This document shows positions 16,801-24,237 of a DNA stretch of 39,980 nucleotides, piece by piece. The stretch lies in the NCBI RefSeq assembly GCF_001552175.1, contig NZ_BCQR01000115.1:1-39980 (forward strand). Reading direction: 5' to 3'. This stretch comes from Actinomadura kijaniata NBRC 14229 (GTDB lineage: Bacteria; Actinomycetota; Actinomycetes; Streptosporangiales; Streptosporangiaceae). The notes under the pieces are model-generated. The model ran no database searches. It was not told the origin of the DNA and saw nothing but the letters and a program-made list of their open reading frames with translations. The number at the start of each line of letters is the position of its first letter. Positions within the stretch are counted from its first letter, which is position 1. Made by a program: the position numbers and the translations under genes.

Positions 16801-17055
16801 ATGATTATTTTCATGAATTCACCTTCCCGGCACTTGTCGGTCGGCCCCACCGAGTGGCTCCTGGCATTCTTGCGAGCTCGAGAAAAGTCGTACCGGGCAC
16901 AGTCCGGACTGGCCGTAGGGCCTTCGGAGTGGCTGGTGGTGTTCCTGAACGCCAGCAATAACGAGCCCCCCGTCCCGCAGCGCTCGACAGTCCTTTCCCG
17001 GCGGTACCGCGACGACGAACGCCCCGTGTCGCGGCTGAGCGCGCGCAGCGCATAA
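16801..17055 (+). CDS. Small protein with duplicated VGPxEWLxxFLxA motif
   Basis: The product is 84 aa (80 aa if the ATG at 16813 is used). Residues 12-26 (LSVGPTEWLLAFLRA) and 37-51 (LAVGPSEWLVVFLNA) are two copies of one motif spaced 25 residues apart. The DNA of the copies has diverged, so the duplication is old and kept at protein level. The tail is basic and Ser/Arg-rich (STVLSRRYRDDERPVSRL). No domain is recognised. The amphipathic motif could be a binding repeat, or a substrate segment as in modified-peptide precursors, but no modifying enzyme is nearby. TAA at 17053-17055 lies ten bases before the next gene, so the two form an operon. Confidence 0.5.
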   Translation: MIIFMNSPSRHLSVGPTEWLLAFLRAREKSYRAQSGLAVGPSEWLVVFLNASNNEPPVPQRSTVLSRRYRDDERPVSRLSARSA

Positions 17056-17065
17056 GGGGAAAGTG

Positions 17066-17896
17066 ATGATCATGGAGATGGCGCTCGCCTGCCTGATCGG
17101 CGGACTGGTCGGCGGAGTGGAACTGGTCAGCCGTTACCGGGATCGCCCCTGGGCGGCGATCCTTTCGCTCGCCGGGCTGCTCTACCTGTTCGTCAACATC
17201 ATCGCCGCGGTGGTCGCGCTGATCATCGTCACGGCCGCCGGATGGCGGTTCGGACTGCCGGCGTCGATGGGCGAGACGGCACAGATGTTCGCCCGCGTCT
17301 CCACCGCGGGGTTCGGCTCGGCCATGGCGCTACGGCTGTCGCTGGCACCCGCGCAGGCGCACGGGGCGGGCACCGGCCCGGTCTCGCTCCTCAACGGCAT
17401 CCTGCGGCTCGCCGACCAGGTGATGGAGCGCAAGGGCGCGCTCAGCCGCCTGTCGGGGAACGGGCTGGCAGGTCTGTCGTTCGAGCGCGACCATGCGGCG
17501 CTCGCGGAACTGTGCTGCCACCTGCTGGAGCAGTTCGACCTCGGCGAGGCCCAGCGGCTCGGCGGGCTCGCCGCCGACCTCAGGCAACGCACCGACCTCA
17601 CCGACAGCGACAAGCTCGACTGCTTCGGGCTGGAGCTCGTCCGGCTCGTCGGGGAGCGCGCCCTCCGGCAGGCGGCCCAGCACCTGCGGGAACGGCTGGA
17701 GAAGGAGGCGGTCGAGCGGTCGGCCGCGCAGGCGGCCGGGCAGGTTCCCGCGGCCGCCGTCGAAGATCGGCTCGCGGCCCTGCCCAGCACGTCGGAGGGC
17801 TCCGAGTCCGAGACGCCGACCGAACGGTCCTCGCGTCTGCGCCCGAGCCCGAACGGCGCGAGCAGGCTGGAGCGCAAGGCGTTGAGCGACGTCTAG
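17066..17896 (+). CDS. Unrecognised membrane protein with long cytoplasmic tail
   Basis: The protein is 276 aa from ATG 17066, preceded by AGGGGA at suitable distance (a GTG at 17063 is the other choice). Two or three helices fill the first ~70 residues (MALACLIGGLVGGVELVSR, then AAILSLAGLLYLFVNIIAAVVALIIV). The remaining 200 residues are soluble and helical, rich in Leu/Ala/Glu/Arg (AELCCHLLEQFDLGEAQRLGGLAADLRQR), with a Ser/Thr/Pro/Glu-rich end. An RYRDRPW loop sits between the first helices. No enzymatic motif is visible. It follows the VGPxEWL-repeat gene by ten bases and ends before a perfect palindromic terminator. Helical tails of this sort often mediate protein contacts; function is unknown. 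Confidence 0.65.
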   Translation: MIMEMALACLIGGLVGGVELVSRYRDRPWAAILSLAGLLYLFVNIIAAVVALIIVTAAGWRFGLPASMGETAQMFARVSTAGFGSAMALRLSLAPAQAHGAGTGPVSLLNGILRLADQVMERKGALSRLSGNGLAGLSFERDHAALAELCCHLLEQFDLGEAQRLGGLAADLRQRTDLTDSDKLDCFGLELVRLVGERALRQAAQHLRERLEKEAVERSAAQAAGQVPAAAVEDRLAALPSTSEGSESETPTERSSRLRPSPNGASRLERKALSDV

Positions 17897-17937
17897 CGGT
17901 TCGGCGGCCGCGACGCCGCGCCCCGGGCGGGTCCAAG

Positions 17938-17967
17938 GTGCTGGCGCACTCATGAGTGCGCCAGCAC
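17938..17967 (+). terminator. Perfect 15-bp-arm palindrome followed by TTT
   Basis: Arms GTGCTGGCGCACTCA and TGAGTGCGCCAGCAC are exactly complementary with no spacer, followed by TTT. It ends the two-gene unit upstream. Confidence 0.8.
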
Positions 17968-17983
17968 TTTCCGTGTCCGCCCG

Positions 17984-18025
17984 AAAAAAGCACCGCCCAC
18001 AGATGAAAGGTTCTGTGGGCGGTGC
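17984..18025 (-). terminator. Strong minus-strand terminator with U6 tail
   Basis: GCACCGCCCACAGA (17990-18003) pairs with TCTGTGGGCGGTGC (18012-18025) around an eight-base loop. AAAAAA at 17984-17989 gives six U on the minus strand. It lies 15 bp past the stop of the 56-aa gene and is good evidence that a real minus-strand transcript ends here. Confidence 0.88.
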
Positions 18026-18039
18026 GGGGACCTGCCGAG

Positions 18040-18210
18040 TCAGCTCGTTCCTTCTTTGCGCTCCTGCATCATTTCAGCGATTTTGTGCAACGCTTCCGCC
18101 ATCGACAAAAGAGCCGTTATCTGGGCTACCGCCATCTGGCTCTCCGGGGACGGACGCGCGGCCTGCGCCTCTGCGGCAGAATCATGTGCCTGCTGGCTCC
18201 ACCAATTCAT
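18040..18210 (-). CDS. Small protein (56 aa) with its own terminator
   Basis: ATG 18210 opens a 56-codon frame ending at TGA 18042-18040. The product starts MNWWSQQAHDSAAEA, has a Pro/Ser turn, then one amphipathic helix (VAQITALLSMAEALHKIAEM) and a charged tail. No family is recognised. There is no Shine-Dalgarno site. On the minus strand TAAGAT ends seven bases before the ATG and could be a -10 of a leaderless transcript. The U6 terminator directly downstream is the main evidence that it is expressed. It converges with the membrane-protein operon. Confidence 0.55.
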   Translation of the reverse strand: MNWWSQQAHDSAAEAQAARPSPESQMAVAQITALLSMAEALHKIAEMMQERKEGTS

Positions 18211-18622
18211 GGGATGATCTTAGATCACATAATTCGGCCCTCTCGGCAAGGCATGCGGGAGGGAAACGATAAGTTGCGGGCAACTTTCGGTGCGAGTAGT
18301 CGCGCCGATGAGTGGCGTGTGAGCGACGCGTCGAACCGGTGTCGATCGCCTCGCCTCCGGCGGCCCGCAGCCGTCCACACCGCCCTCAAGGGTCGTCTTC
18401 GTTCCTTGAGTGACCACCGGAGAGGCGGGGACGGCCTCCGGCCTCGAAAGCGTTCGCGCTCGGCGCGGACCCGGTGGAAACGTTGCGGTTCGCACTGTTC
18501 GCTCGGTACGCCATCGGGCCACTCCGCTCCGGCCTCGGGCGCGGAGGTGCAGAAGTGTGGTTCTCCCCAGGACCGGCGGCCTCTGGTGGGAGGATCCTTA
18601 ACACTGTCCCGAGGAGGAAGAA
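18211..18622. other. Gene-free stretch upstream of the SUKH gene
   Basis: About 410 bp; open frames in it are rich in Arg/Ser with no motif. The promoters of the 56-aa gene (left) and the SUKH gene (right) must be here. Confidence 0.35.
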
Positions 18623-19243
18623 GTGACTGGGATTCCTGAATGGGAGGCGCTGCAACGGCTGATGCCTCCCACGGCCGAGCCTGACCTCTCGGTCGACTGG
18701 GGGCGGATGCGGGAGTCGTGGGGCACGGAGTTCCCCTCCGACTACCGGAGGTTCATCGGGTCGTACGGGCCCGGCACCCTCCAGGGCTATCTGGTGGTCC
18801 AGGACCCCGAGCCCAAAGGCGGGCCGCGGCGGTCGCGGTTCGGCGGTATGCAGCACGAAACCGCGAACGCCGAGCGGGCGTGGGCCACTGACGCCAAGAC
18901 GCCGGAGCTGGCGGGAGCACGCCCCCGGCTGATCGCCTGGGGCGCGGACTCCAGCGCGGACATCCTGTGCTGGGACGCCTCCGCTGACGATCCGGACACC
19001 TGGCCCGTCCTGGTGCGGGACCGGGACGAGAGTCTCTGGAGCCGCTACGACTGCGGGATGGTGGAGTTCCTTTCGCGGGTGTTGCGAGCGGGCTTCGACG
19101 AGTGTCCCCTCGGTGACCTTTCCCTGTGGGGACGGGGGTCCGCGACGTTCCTCCCCGAGAGCGAGCAGCGGCGCCGGGTGGAGGAAGGGTTCGACCCATG
19201 GACGGGCGAGCCGGATCCGTACGCCGGAATGTACGGCGGCTGA
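18623..19243 (+). CDS. SMI1/KNR4 (SUKH) family protein, likely immunity protein
   Basis: The protein is 206 aa from GTG 18623 with GAGGAGG seven bases upstream. The SUKH start pattern is present: EWEALQRLMPP, then WGTEFPSDYRRFIGSYGPGTL, followed by LIAWGADSSADILCWDAS and WPVLVRDRDESLW, where SUKH proteins commonly have WG and D/W positions. SUKH proteins are usually immunity proteins that bind and block polymorphic or contact-dependent toxins; some are housekeeping scaffolds. No toxin or secretion gene lies beside it, so it would be an orphan immunity gene, possibly guarding against relatives' toxins. It is closed by a perfect 18-bp-stem terminator. Confidence 0.75.
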   Translation: MTGIPEWEALQRLMPPTAEPDLSVDWGRMRESWGTEFPSDYRRFIGSYGPGTLQGYLVVQDPEPKGGPRRSRFGGMQHETANAERAWATDAKTPELAGARPRLIAWGADSSADILCWDASADDPDTWPVLVRDRDESLWSRYDCGMVEFLSRVLRAGFDECPLGDLSLWGRGSATFLPESEQRRRVEEGFDPWTGEPDPYAGMYGG

Positions 19244-19318
19244 CGACACCACGCGATCATCCACAACGGCGGTCACCGGCAGTCTTCGCGGATGAGTGCC
19301 GGGTCGGCCTCTGTGGCG

Positions 19319-19360
19319 GGGCGGAGCCGAGATCCCCGGTACGGGATCTCGGCTCCGCCC
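19319..19360. terminator. Perfect 18-bp-stem bidirectional terminator
   Basis: GGGCGGAGCCGAGATCCC (19319-19336), a six-base loop, and the exact complement (19343-19360). It separates the convergent SUKH gene and GH26 remnant. Confidence 0.85.
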
Positions 19361-19375
19361 ATCTCCGCGTGCTGG

Positions 19376-20104
19376 TCAGGGGATGGTGAATTCGCCCTGG
19401 TTGAGGACGCGTGGGTGGAAGTAGGCGACCTGGATTTCCGCGTTGGTGTTGTTACCGCGCAGGTGCTCGGACCACATCATGAAGTAGGCCCATCTGGTCT
19501 GGGTCGCGAGCAGGGAGGCGGTGGGCATCTTGCCCATCTCGGCCAGGGCGATCGGCTTGGATCCGGCGATGTTCTGGATCTGCTGGTAGTCGGCCTGGCT
19601 CGGGTGGGCCTTGTACCAGACGTCCAGGGAGACGACGTCCACGTAGGAGGAGCCGGGGTAGTAGGCGGCCCAGTTGCCCGCCGGGTTGTCCTGGACGTTC
19701 CAGACCCAGATCAGGTTGGTCAGTCCCTTGCTCGTGAGGTGGTCCCGGGTGATGCGGTAGAGGCGGGCGCTCCCGTTCGGGCCGGGACGGTTGCCCCACC
19801 AGTTCCACGCCTCGTTCATCTCGTGGAGCGGGCGGAAGAGGACCGGGACGCCCGCGTTCTTGAGCTGCTGGAGGCAGGGGACGGCCTCGTCGAGCCGACG
19901 CTTCCACGCGTTGTTGAGCGCGGTGCCGTTCGTGACGATCTGGTGGAACTGGTCGTTGGAGATCTGTGTCTTCACGCCGCCGTCGAACTGGCAGGTGCCG
20001 CCTCCGGTCGGGGTGCAGACGTGCCAGGTGAGGGTGACGAGCGAGCCGTTCGCCCATTCGGTCTTGGCCTGGTCGATGACGCGCTGCTGTCCGCCGGCGT
20101 CGAT
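19376..20104 (-). pseudogene. GH26 beta-mannanase-like gene, 5' end deleted
   Basis: About 240 residues on the minus strand match the C-terminal two thirds of a glycoside hydrolase family 26 enzyme (endo-beta-1,4-mannanase or related). Visible are WHVCTPTGGGTCQFDGG, the acid/base motif FRPLHEMNEAWNWWG, VWNVQDNPAG, DVVSLDVWY and the nucleophile strand PIALAEMGKMP, ending RVLNQGEFTIP. Homology stops around 20077-20104, and farther upstream the strand is only the antisense of a GH1 gene. The signal peptide and first barrel strands are therefore missing and there is no proper start. Both catalytic Glu remain and the surviving frame has no stops, which points to a recent loss. Confidence 0.82.
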
Positions 20105-21046
20105 CCTTGGGTCACGCTCTACCACTGGGACCTGCCCCAGGCGCTGGAGGACGCGGGCGGCTGGCCCGAGCGCGACACCGCCCACCGCTTCGCCGACTAC
20201 GCCATGCTCGTCTTCGACCGGCTCCACGACCGCGTGACGTCATGGACCACCCTCAACGAGCCCTGGTGCGTGGCGGACTACGGCTACGCCGACGGCGTCC
20301 ACGCCCCCGGACGCCGCGACCGCGGGGCGGCCATGCAGACCGTCCACCACCTGCTGCTCGCCCATGGCGAGGCCGTCACCCGGATGCGCGCGGCCCGCGC
20401 GGACCGCACGTACGGCATCACCCTCAACCTGGCCCCGGCCGTCCCCCACACCCCGGCCGACCGGGAGGCCGCCCGCCGCGCCGACGGCTTCGGGATCCGC
20501 ATGTACCTGGACCCCCTCCTGCTGGGCCGCTACCCCGAGGACGTCCGTGCCGACCTGGAGCGCGAGGGCATCGAACCGCCCGTCCGGGCCGATGATCCAG
20601 AGGTGATCGCCGCCCCGCTGGACGTGCTCGGCGTCAGCTACTACTTCACCGAGACCGTCCGTTCCGGCGCCGCGCCCGTCCGCGAGGGCGCGACCACCGC
20701 GCTCGGCCGGCCCATCACCCCGACCGGGCTGACCGACCTCCTCGTCCGGCTGCACCACGACTACCCGCCGGTCCCGATCGTCATCACCGAGAACGGCGGC
20801 GCGTTCGCCCCCGGACCGGACGACCACGGCCGGATCGGCTTCCTGCGCGAGCACATCGGGGCCGTGGCCGCGGCCCGCGCCCGGGGTGTGGACGTGCGCG
20901 GCTACTTCGTGTGGACGCTCCTGGACAACTTCGAATGGGCGCACGGGTACGCCCCCGCCTTCGGCCTGATCTCCGTGGACCGCACGACCCTGCGACGCAC
21001 CCCCAAACGGAGCGCCCTCTGGTACCGCGACTTCCTCAGGAGCTGA
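20061..21046 (+). pseudogene. GH1 beta-glucosidase-like gene, 5' end deleted
   Basis: About 320 residues of a family 1 glycoside hydrolase begin inside the protein (LLSAGVDPWVTLYHWDLPQALEDAGGW) and run to the natural end (LWYRDFLRS). The acid/base motif TLNEPWC and the nucleophile motif VITENGG are intact, as are the aglycone-site WTLLDNFEWAHGY and the final TPKRSALWY. The first ~100-120 residues, including the QxEGA strand, are absent, and upstream DNA is antisense GH26. No start with a ribosome site exists. The frame stays open leftward through GH26 antisense, so an automatic call could wrongly give a 584-aa fused protein. Confidence 0.85.
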
Positions 21047-21106
21047 CCTGGCCTGCACGCCCTCGCGCGTGCGGTCGGGTGGGCCGGTCGGGCCCGCTCA
21101 GGTCAG
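21043..21106. terminator. Stem joining two convergent stop codons
   Basis: CTGACCTG (21043-21050) pairs with CAGGTCAG (21099-21106), with an inner GCACGC/GCGTGC stem. The GH1 stop and the regulator stop both lie within or next to the arms. It is a candidate two-way terminator. Confidence 0.5.
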
Positions 21107-21772
21107 GAGGGCGCGCCAGCGGTCGGCTGACTCGATCATGTCCAGGCTGACGCGTTCCAGGAACGTCGCCGTCCTGGCCAGCCGTCGCCCCACGGGGCTG
21201 TCGAGTCCGTACTCCTCCGCCACCGCCATCGTGGCCCGCACCGTCTCGATCGTCTGCATCCTGCTGGTCACGATGGCGCGGTACCAGGCGTCGTCGTCGA
21301 TCACGTAGATGTCGCGACGGCGCCGCGGGTCGCGCTCGCGCCGGGCGTACCCGTGCTGGACCAGGAAGTTCACGGCCACGGAGACCGAGGCGGGGCTGAC
21401 GTTCAGCCTGCGGGCCAGCTCGGCGGCGGTGCGCCTGCCGTCCTCGGCCAGCAGCAGGTCGTGGTGCACGCGCGCCGCCGTCCTCGGCATCCCCGCCCGG
21501 ACCGCCATCTCGATGGTCTCCTGTTCCGTCGCGGCGACCGACGGCGCGGCCGCGCGCGGGGGCGCCGGCGTGCCGCGCCGGGCCCGCTGGACCGTCGCCC
21601 GGTGCGCCTGCTGGGGCCGGTAGCCGGCGGGGCCGCCGTTGCGCGCGATCTCGCGGGTGATCGTCGAGGCCGGCCGGTCGAGCCGCCGGGCGATCTCGCG
21701 GTAGGAGAGCCCGTCGTTGAGTCCGGCCGCGATGCGCTGGCGGTCCTGCTGGGTCAGTCGTCCTCCTGGCAT
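21098..21772 (-). CDS. Dual-HTH regulator (transposase-type HTH plus MarR-like winged helix)
   Basis: The protein is 224 aa. Residues 6-47 (LTQQDRQRIAAGLNDGLSYREIARRLDRPASTITREIARNGG) are an HTH_38/IS30-type helix-turn-helix with YRPQQAH following, as in IS30 transposases. After a Pro/Ala linker, residues ~95-160 form a MarR/GbsR-like winged helix (RRTAAELARRLNVSPASVSVAVNFLVQHGYARRERDPRRRRDIYVID). The rest is a helical dimer/effector part. This fusion is a recurring actinobacterial regulator type, not a transposase: no DDE domain follows. It is divergent from the serine hydrolase gene and the intergenic region holds nested inverted repeats, so it probably represses itself and that gene. The ligand is unknown. 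Confidence 0.8.
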   Translation of the reverse strand: MPGGRLTQQDRQRIAAGLNDGLSYREIARRLDRPASTITREIARNGGPAGYRPQQAHRATVQRARRGTPAPPRAAAPSVAATEQETIEMAVRAGMPRTAARVHHDLLLAEDGRRTAAELARRLNVSPASVSVAVNFLVQHGYARRERDPRRRRDIYVIDDDAWYRAIVTSRMQTIETVRATMAVAEEYGLDSPVGRRLARTATFLERVSLDMIESADRWRALLT

Positions 21773-21803
21773 GCCGCCAGTGTCGCCTTAACCTCCCTTC
21801 ATT

Positions 21804-21831
21804 GCAACAAGGTGTTGCTTTCGCAAGCAAC
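21804..21831. promoter_or_regulatory. Overlapping operator-like inverted repeats
   Basis: GCAACA-AGG-TGTTGC (21804-21818) overlaps GTTGCTT-TCGC-AAGCAAC (21814-21831). They lie 32 bp before the regulator start and about 125 bp before the hydrolase start, in an AT-richer patch. They are probable binding sites for the divergent dual-HTH regulator. Confidence 0.6.
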
Positions 21832-21954
21832 GTCATTGCGCCAATTTATCGGCTCTCACCTGGGCAAATGCCTTTCCATTGATTGACTCAAATGCGAACG
21901 CAACGTAGCTTTCGTGATGCACAAAACACGTACTATCGCGAAGCGAGGATGGCG

Positions 21955-23190
21955 ATGAGCAGAACCCCCCGTACCGTCAGGATCTCCCGGCCGGTGACGG
22001 TCACGGCGCTGGCGGCCGGGCTGCTGGCCGGGGCCGCCGCACCCGGGCCGGCCGCCGCGGACGGCCCCGTGGCCGTGCCGAACGCCGCCGCCGCCGGCCA
22101 GGATCGTCCGGAGGTGCGGAAGGCCGTCCAGGCGTTCGTCGACGCCGGTTTCGCCGGGATCCATGTGCGCGTGAACGACGAGCGGGGCGAGTGGGTCGAC
22201 AGCGCCGGGGTCCGCAAGCTGGGCAGCGCCGCGAAGCCGCCGACCGACGGGCTGTTCCGGCTGGGCAGCAGCACCAAGGCCTTCACCGCGACCCTGGTGC
22301 TGCAACTGGTGGCCGAGGGCAGGATCGGGCTGGACACCCCGGTCGCCGACCACCTGCCCCAGTTCGGGCTGGACCGGCGGATCACGGTGCGGATGCTGCT
22401 CCAGCACACCAGCGGGGTGTACAACTACACCGGCGAGCTCGACTCCGGGGGGAAGCCCGAGCCGGGGCTCATCATGCCGGGCGAGGACCTGGTGGAAAAG
22501 CGGCTGCGCAGCTACCGGCCGGAGGAACTGGTGCGGTTCGCGTTGTCCAGGCCGCCGCGGTTCGAGCCGGGGAAGCGCTGGGGCTACTCCAACACCAACT
22601 ACACGCTGGCCCAGCTACTGATCGAGAAGGTCACCGGCCGCTCCTACGCCGAACAGATGAAGCGAGGCATCCTGCGGCCGCTCGCCCTGAGGCACACCGT
22701 GCCGCCGAGCACGCGGACGGGGATCCCCGGCCCGCACTCCCACGGCTACTACCGCTACCAGGACACCACCGGCCAGTGGAAGGTCGTCGACGTCACCCGC
22801 CAGAACCCCACCTACCTGGGCGCCGCCGGTGGCATGATCTCGTCCTCCGAGGATCTCCACACGTTCTTCTCCGCGCTGAACAGCGGCAGGCTCCTGCCGC
22901 CCGGACTGCTGGCCGAGATGCGCAAGCCGCACCCCGGGAGCGGCGCGCTCAGCTACGGGCTGGGGATGTCCGTGCAGGATCTGGGCCCGGGCTGCGGCAC
23001 CGTCTTCCACCACAACGGCAGCGCCCTGGCGGGCTACGGGTCGATCATGTACAGCACTCCCGACGGCAAGAAGACCCTGACCGGCTCGATCACCATGGGG
23101 GACGCCGCGATCGACCCGTCGCAGGCGTTCCCGAAGCTCCAGGAGAACCTCTTGAAGGAGGTGTTCTGCGGCGGGCGGACCACGAGCTGA
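21955..23190 (+). CDS. Exported serine hydrolase of the beta-lactamase/DD-peptidase class C fold
   Basis: The protein is 411 aa with a Tat/Sec-like signal peptide (basic N-terminus, then VTVTALAAGLLAGAAAPG). The class C catalytic set is present: Ser105-x-x-Lys108 (LGSSTKAFTA), Tyr211-Ser-Asn (WGYSNTNY) and the third motif His-Asn-Gly at 353-355. LLQHTSGVYNYTG is the usual LLxHTSG box. Such proteins are D,D-peptidases, esterases or beta-lactamases; the HxG third motif is common in esterase/peptidase-type members. ATG 21955 is preferred because GAGG lies six bases upstream. It probably responds to the divergent regulator. A cell-wall or antibiotic role is plausible, not proven. Confidence 0.87.
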   Translation: MSRTPRTVRISRPVTVTALAAGLLAGAAAPGPAAADGPVAVPNAAAAGQDRPEVRKAVQAFVDAGFAGIHVRVNDERGEWVDSAGVRKLGSAAKPPTDGLFRLGSSTKAFTATLVLQLVAEGRIGLDTPVADHLPQFGLDRRITVRMLLQHTSGVYNYTGELDSGGKPEPGLIMPGEDLVEKRLRSYRPEELVRFALSRPPRFEPGKRWGYSNTNYTLAQLLIEKVTGRSYAEQMKRGILRPLALRHTVPPSTRTGIPGPHSHGYYRYQDTTGQWKVVDVTRQNPTYLGAAGGMISSSEDLHTFFSALNSGRLLPPGLLAEMRKPHPGSGALSYGLGMSVQDLGPGCGTVFHHNGSALAGYGSIMYSTPDGKKTLTGSITMGDAAIDPSQAFPKLQENLLKEVFCGGRTTS

Positions 23191-23253
23191 CCAGGCCGGG
23201 CCGGTCGACCTGCTCGCCGCCCCTAACGGATCACGGCGAAGTACGCTGGGGCG

Positions 23254-23976
23254 ATGTTCTCGCCCCACGGCCCGTCTCTGCGTGAACTGGCGATCCAGGC
23301 GTTGTCCTCGGTCGAGCACGGCTATGACCTGCTCGCTCCGAAGTTCGACCACACGCCCTTTCGCACCCCCGACGGCGTTCTCGACGCGACCACCGACGCC
23401 CTGCGCGCGTTCGGGCCGTTCGACCAGGGGCTGGACGTGTGCTGCGGCACCGGGGCGGGCATGCGGGCGCTCAAGCCCCTGTGCCGGGGACGGGTCACGG
23501 GCGTCGACTTCAGCTCCGGAATGCTCGCGCAGGCGCGCGGCGCCCATCCGGACGCCGAGTGGGTGCAGGCCGACGTCCGGGCCCTGCCCTTCGCCGAGGC
23601 CTTCGACCTGGCGGTCAGCTTCGGAGCGTTCGGGCACCTGCTGCCCGCCGAACGGCCCGCGGTCTTCGCCGGGGTGCACCGCGCGCTGCGGCCCGGCGGG
23701 CTGTTCGCCTTCCCGCTCGGCGCGCCGCCGCCCGTCACGTCGGGCTGGTACTGGGCGCTCCTCGGGTTCGACCTGGCCATGCGCGTGCGGAACGCCGTGT
23801 GGCGTCCCCCGTTCGTCATGTACTACCGCACCTGGCCGTTGCAGGCGACCCGCGACGACCTGACAGCGGCCGGGTTCACGGTGACGACGGTCCCCCTGGC
23901 TCCTCTGGGGCGGCGCGAGGACGGCAGTCCGCGCTACCGGCTCGTCCTCGCGCGCAAGGCAGGGAAGCCCGCCTGA
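23254..23976 (+). CDS. Class I SAM-dependent methyltransferase
   Basis: The protein is 240 aa with a Rossmann methyltransferase core. Motif I is LDVCCGTGAGM, followed by RVTGVDFSSGML (acidic residue binding the SAM ribose), QADVRALPF (adenine site), DLAVSFGAFGHL and the post-motif HRALRPGGLFAFPL. It resembles the Methyltransf_11/25 group acting on small molecules. The substrate cannot be deduced. TACGCT at 23242-23247 ends seven bases before the ATG, so the transcript might be leaderless. It is monocistronic, with a perfect hairpin 12 bp after its stop. Confidence 0.87.
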   Translation: MFSPHGPSLRELAIQALSSVEHGYDLLAPKFDHTPFRTPDGVLDATTDALRAFGPFDQGLDVCCGTGAGMRALKPLCRGRVTGVDFSSGMLAQARGAHPDAEWVQADVRALPFAEAFDLAVSFGAFGHLLPAERPAVFAGVHRALRPGGLFAFPLGAPPPVTSGWYWALLGFDLAMRVRNAVWRPPFVMYYRTWPLQATRDDLTAAGFTVTTVPLAPLGRREDGSPRYRLVLARKAGKPA

Positions 23977-23987
23977 CAACGCACTCC

Positions 23988-24021
23988 GCAGGCCCGCGCA
24001 TCGATACGAGCGCGGGCCTGC
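23988..24021 (+). terminator. 12-bp perfect stem after the methyltransferase
   Basis: GCAGGCCCGCGC (23988-23999), a ten-base loop, then GCGCGGGCCTGC (24010-24021). It is well placed to end the methyltransferase transcript. Confidence 0.78.
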
Positions 24022-24077
24022 GCAGCGTGCTCCAAGACGCCTTGGACGACAGGTCTCGGCACGGGGTTGCGCATGCT

Positions 24078-24231
24078 TGACGTCATCATGCCTCACCTGA
24101 CGTCGGTCCGCTGACCTCCTCTTTTGTTCTTCTCAACGTTCTTTGGCCGCCTCTCACGCGACATGCTGACACGGCCGCGCATCTTGATGACGTCACTTTC
24201 GCTTGACCTGACGTCGCAGTGACGTCATAGT
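24078..24231 (+). promoter_or_regulatory. Five TGACGTC repeats and a probable leaderless promoter
   Basis: Perfect palindromes TGACGTCA lie at 24078-24085, 24188-24195 and 24220-24227, with TGACGTCG at 24098-24105 and 24209-24216. TTGACC (24203-24208) and CATAGT (24226-24231), spaced 17 bp, form a good sigma-70-type promoter. Its start point would fall at about the ATG at 24238, and two of the repeats cover the spacer and -10. Repression by a dimeric DNA-binding protein is likely; the ribbon-helix-helix protein encoded next is the first candidate. Confidence 0.7.
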
Positions 24232-24237
24232 TGTGGC

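Noticed and set aside
19292..21046. A 584-aa plus-strand protein joining an unknown N-terminus to GH1
   Set aside because: The first ~260 codons are the exact antisense of GH26 coding sequence with its family motifs on the other strand.
21098..21772. IS30 transposase fragment
   Set aside because: Only the HTH resembles IS30; a MarR-like domain follows, there is no DDE catalytic domain, and there are no terminal repeats.
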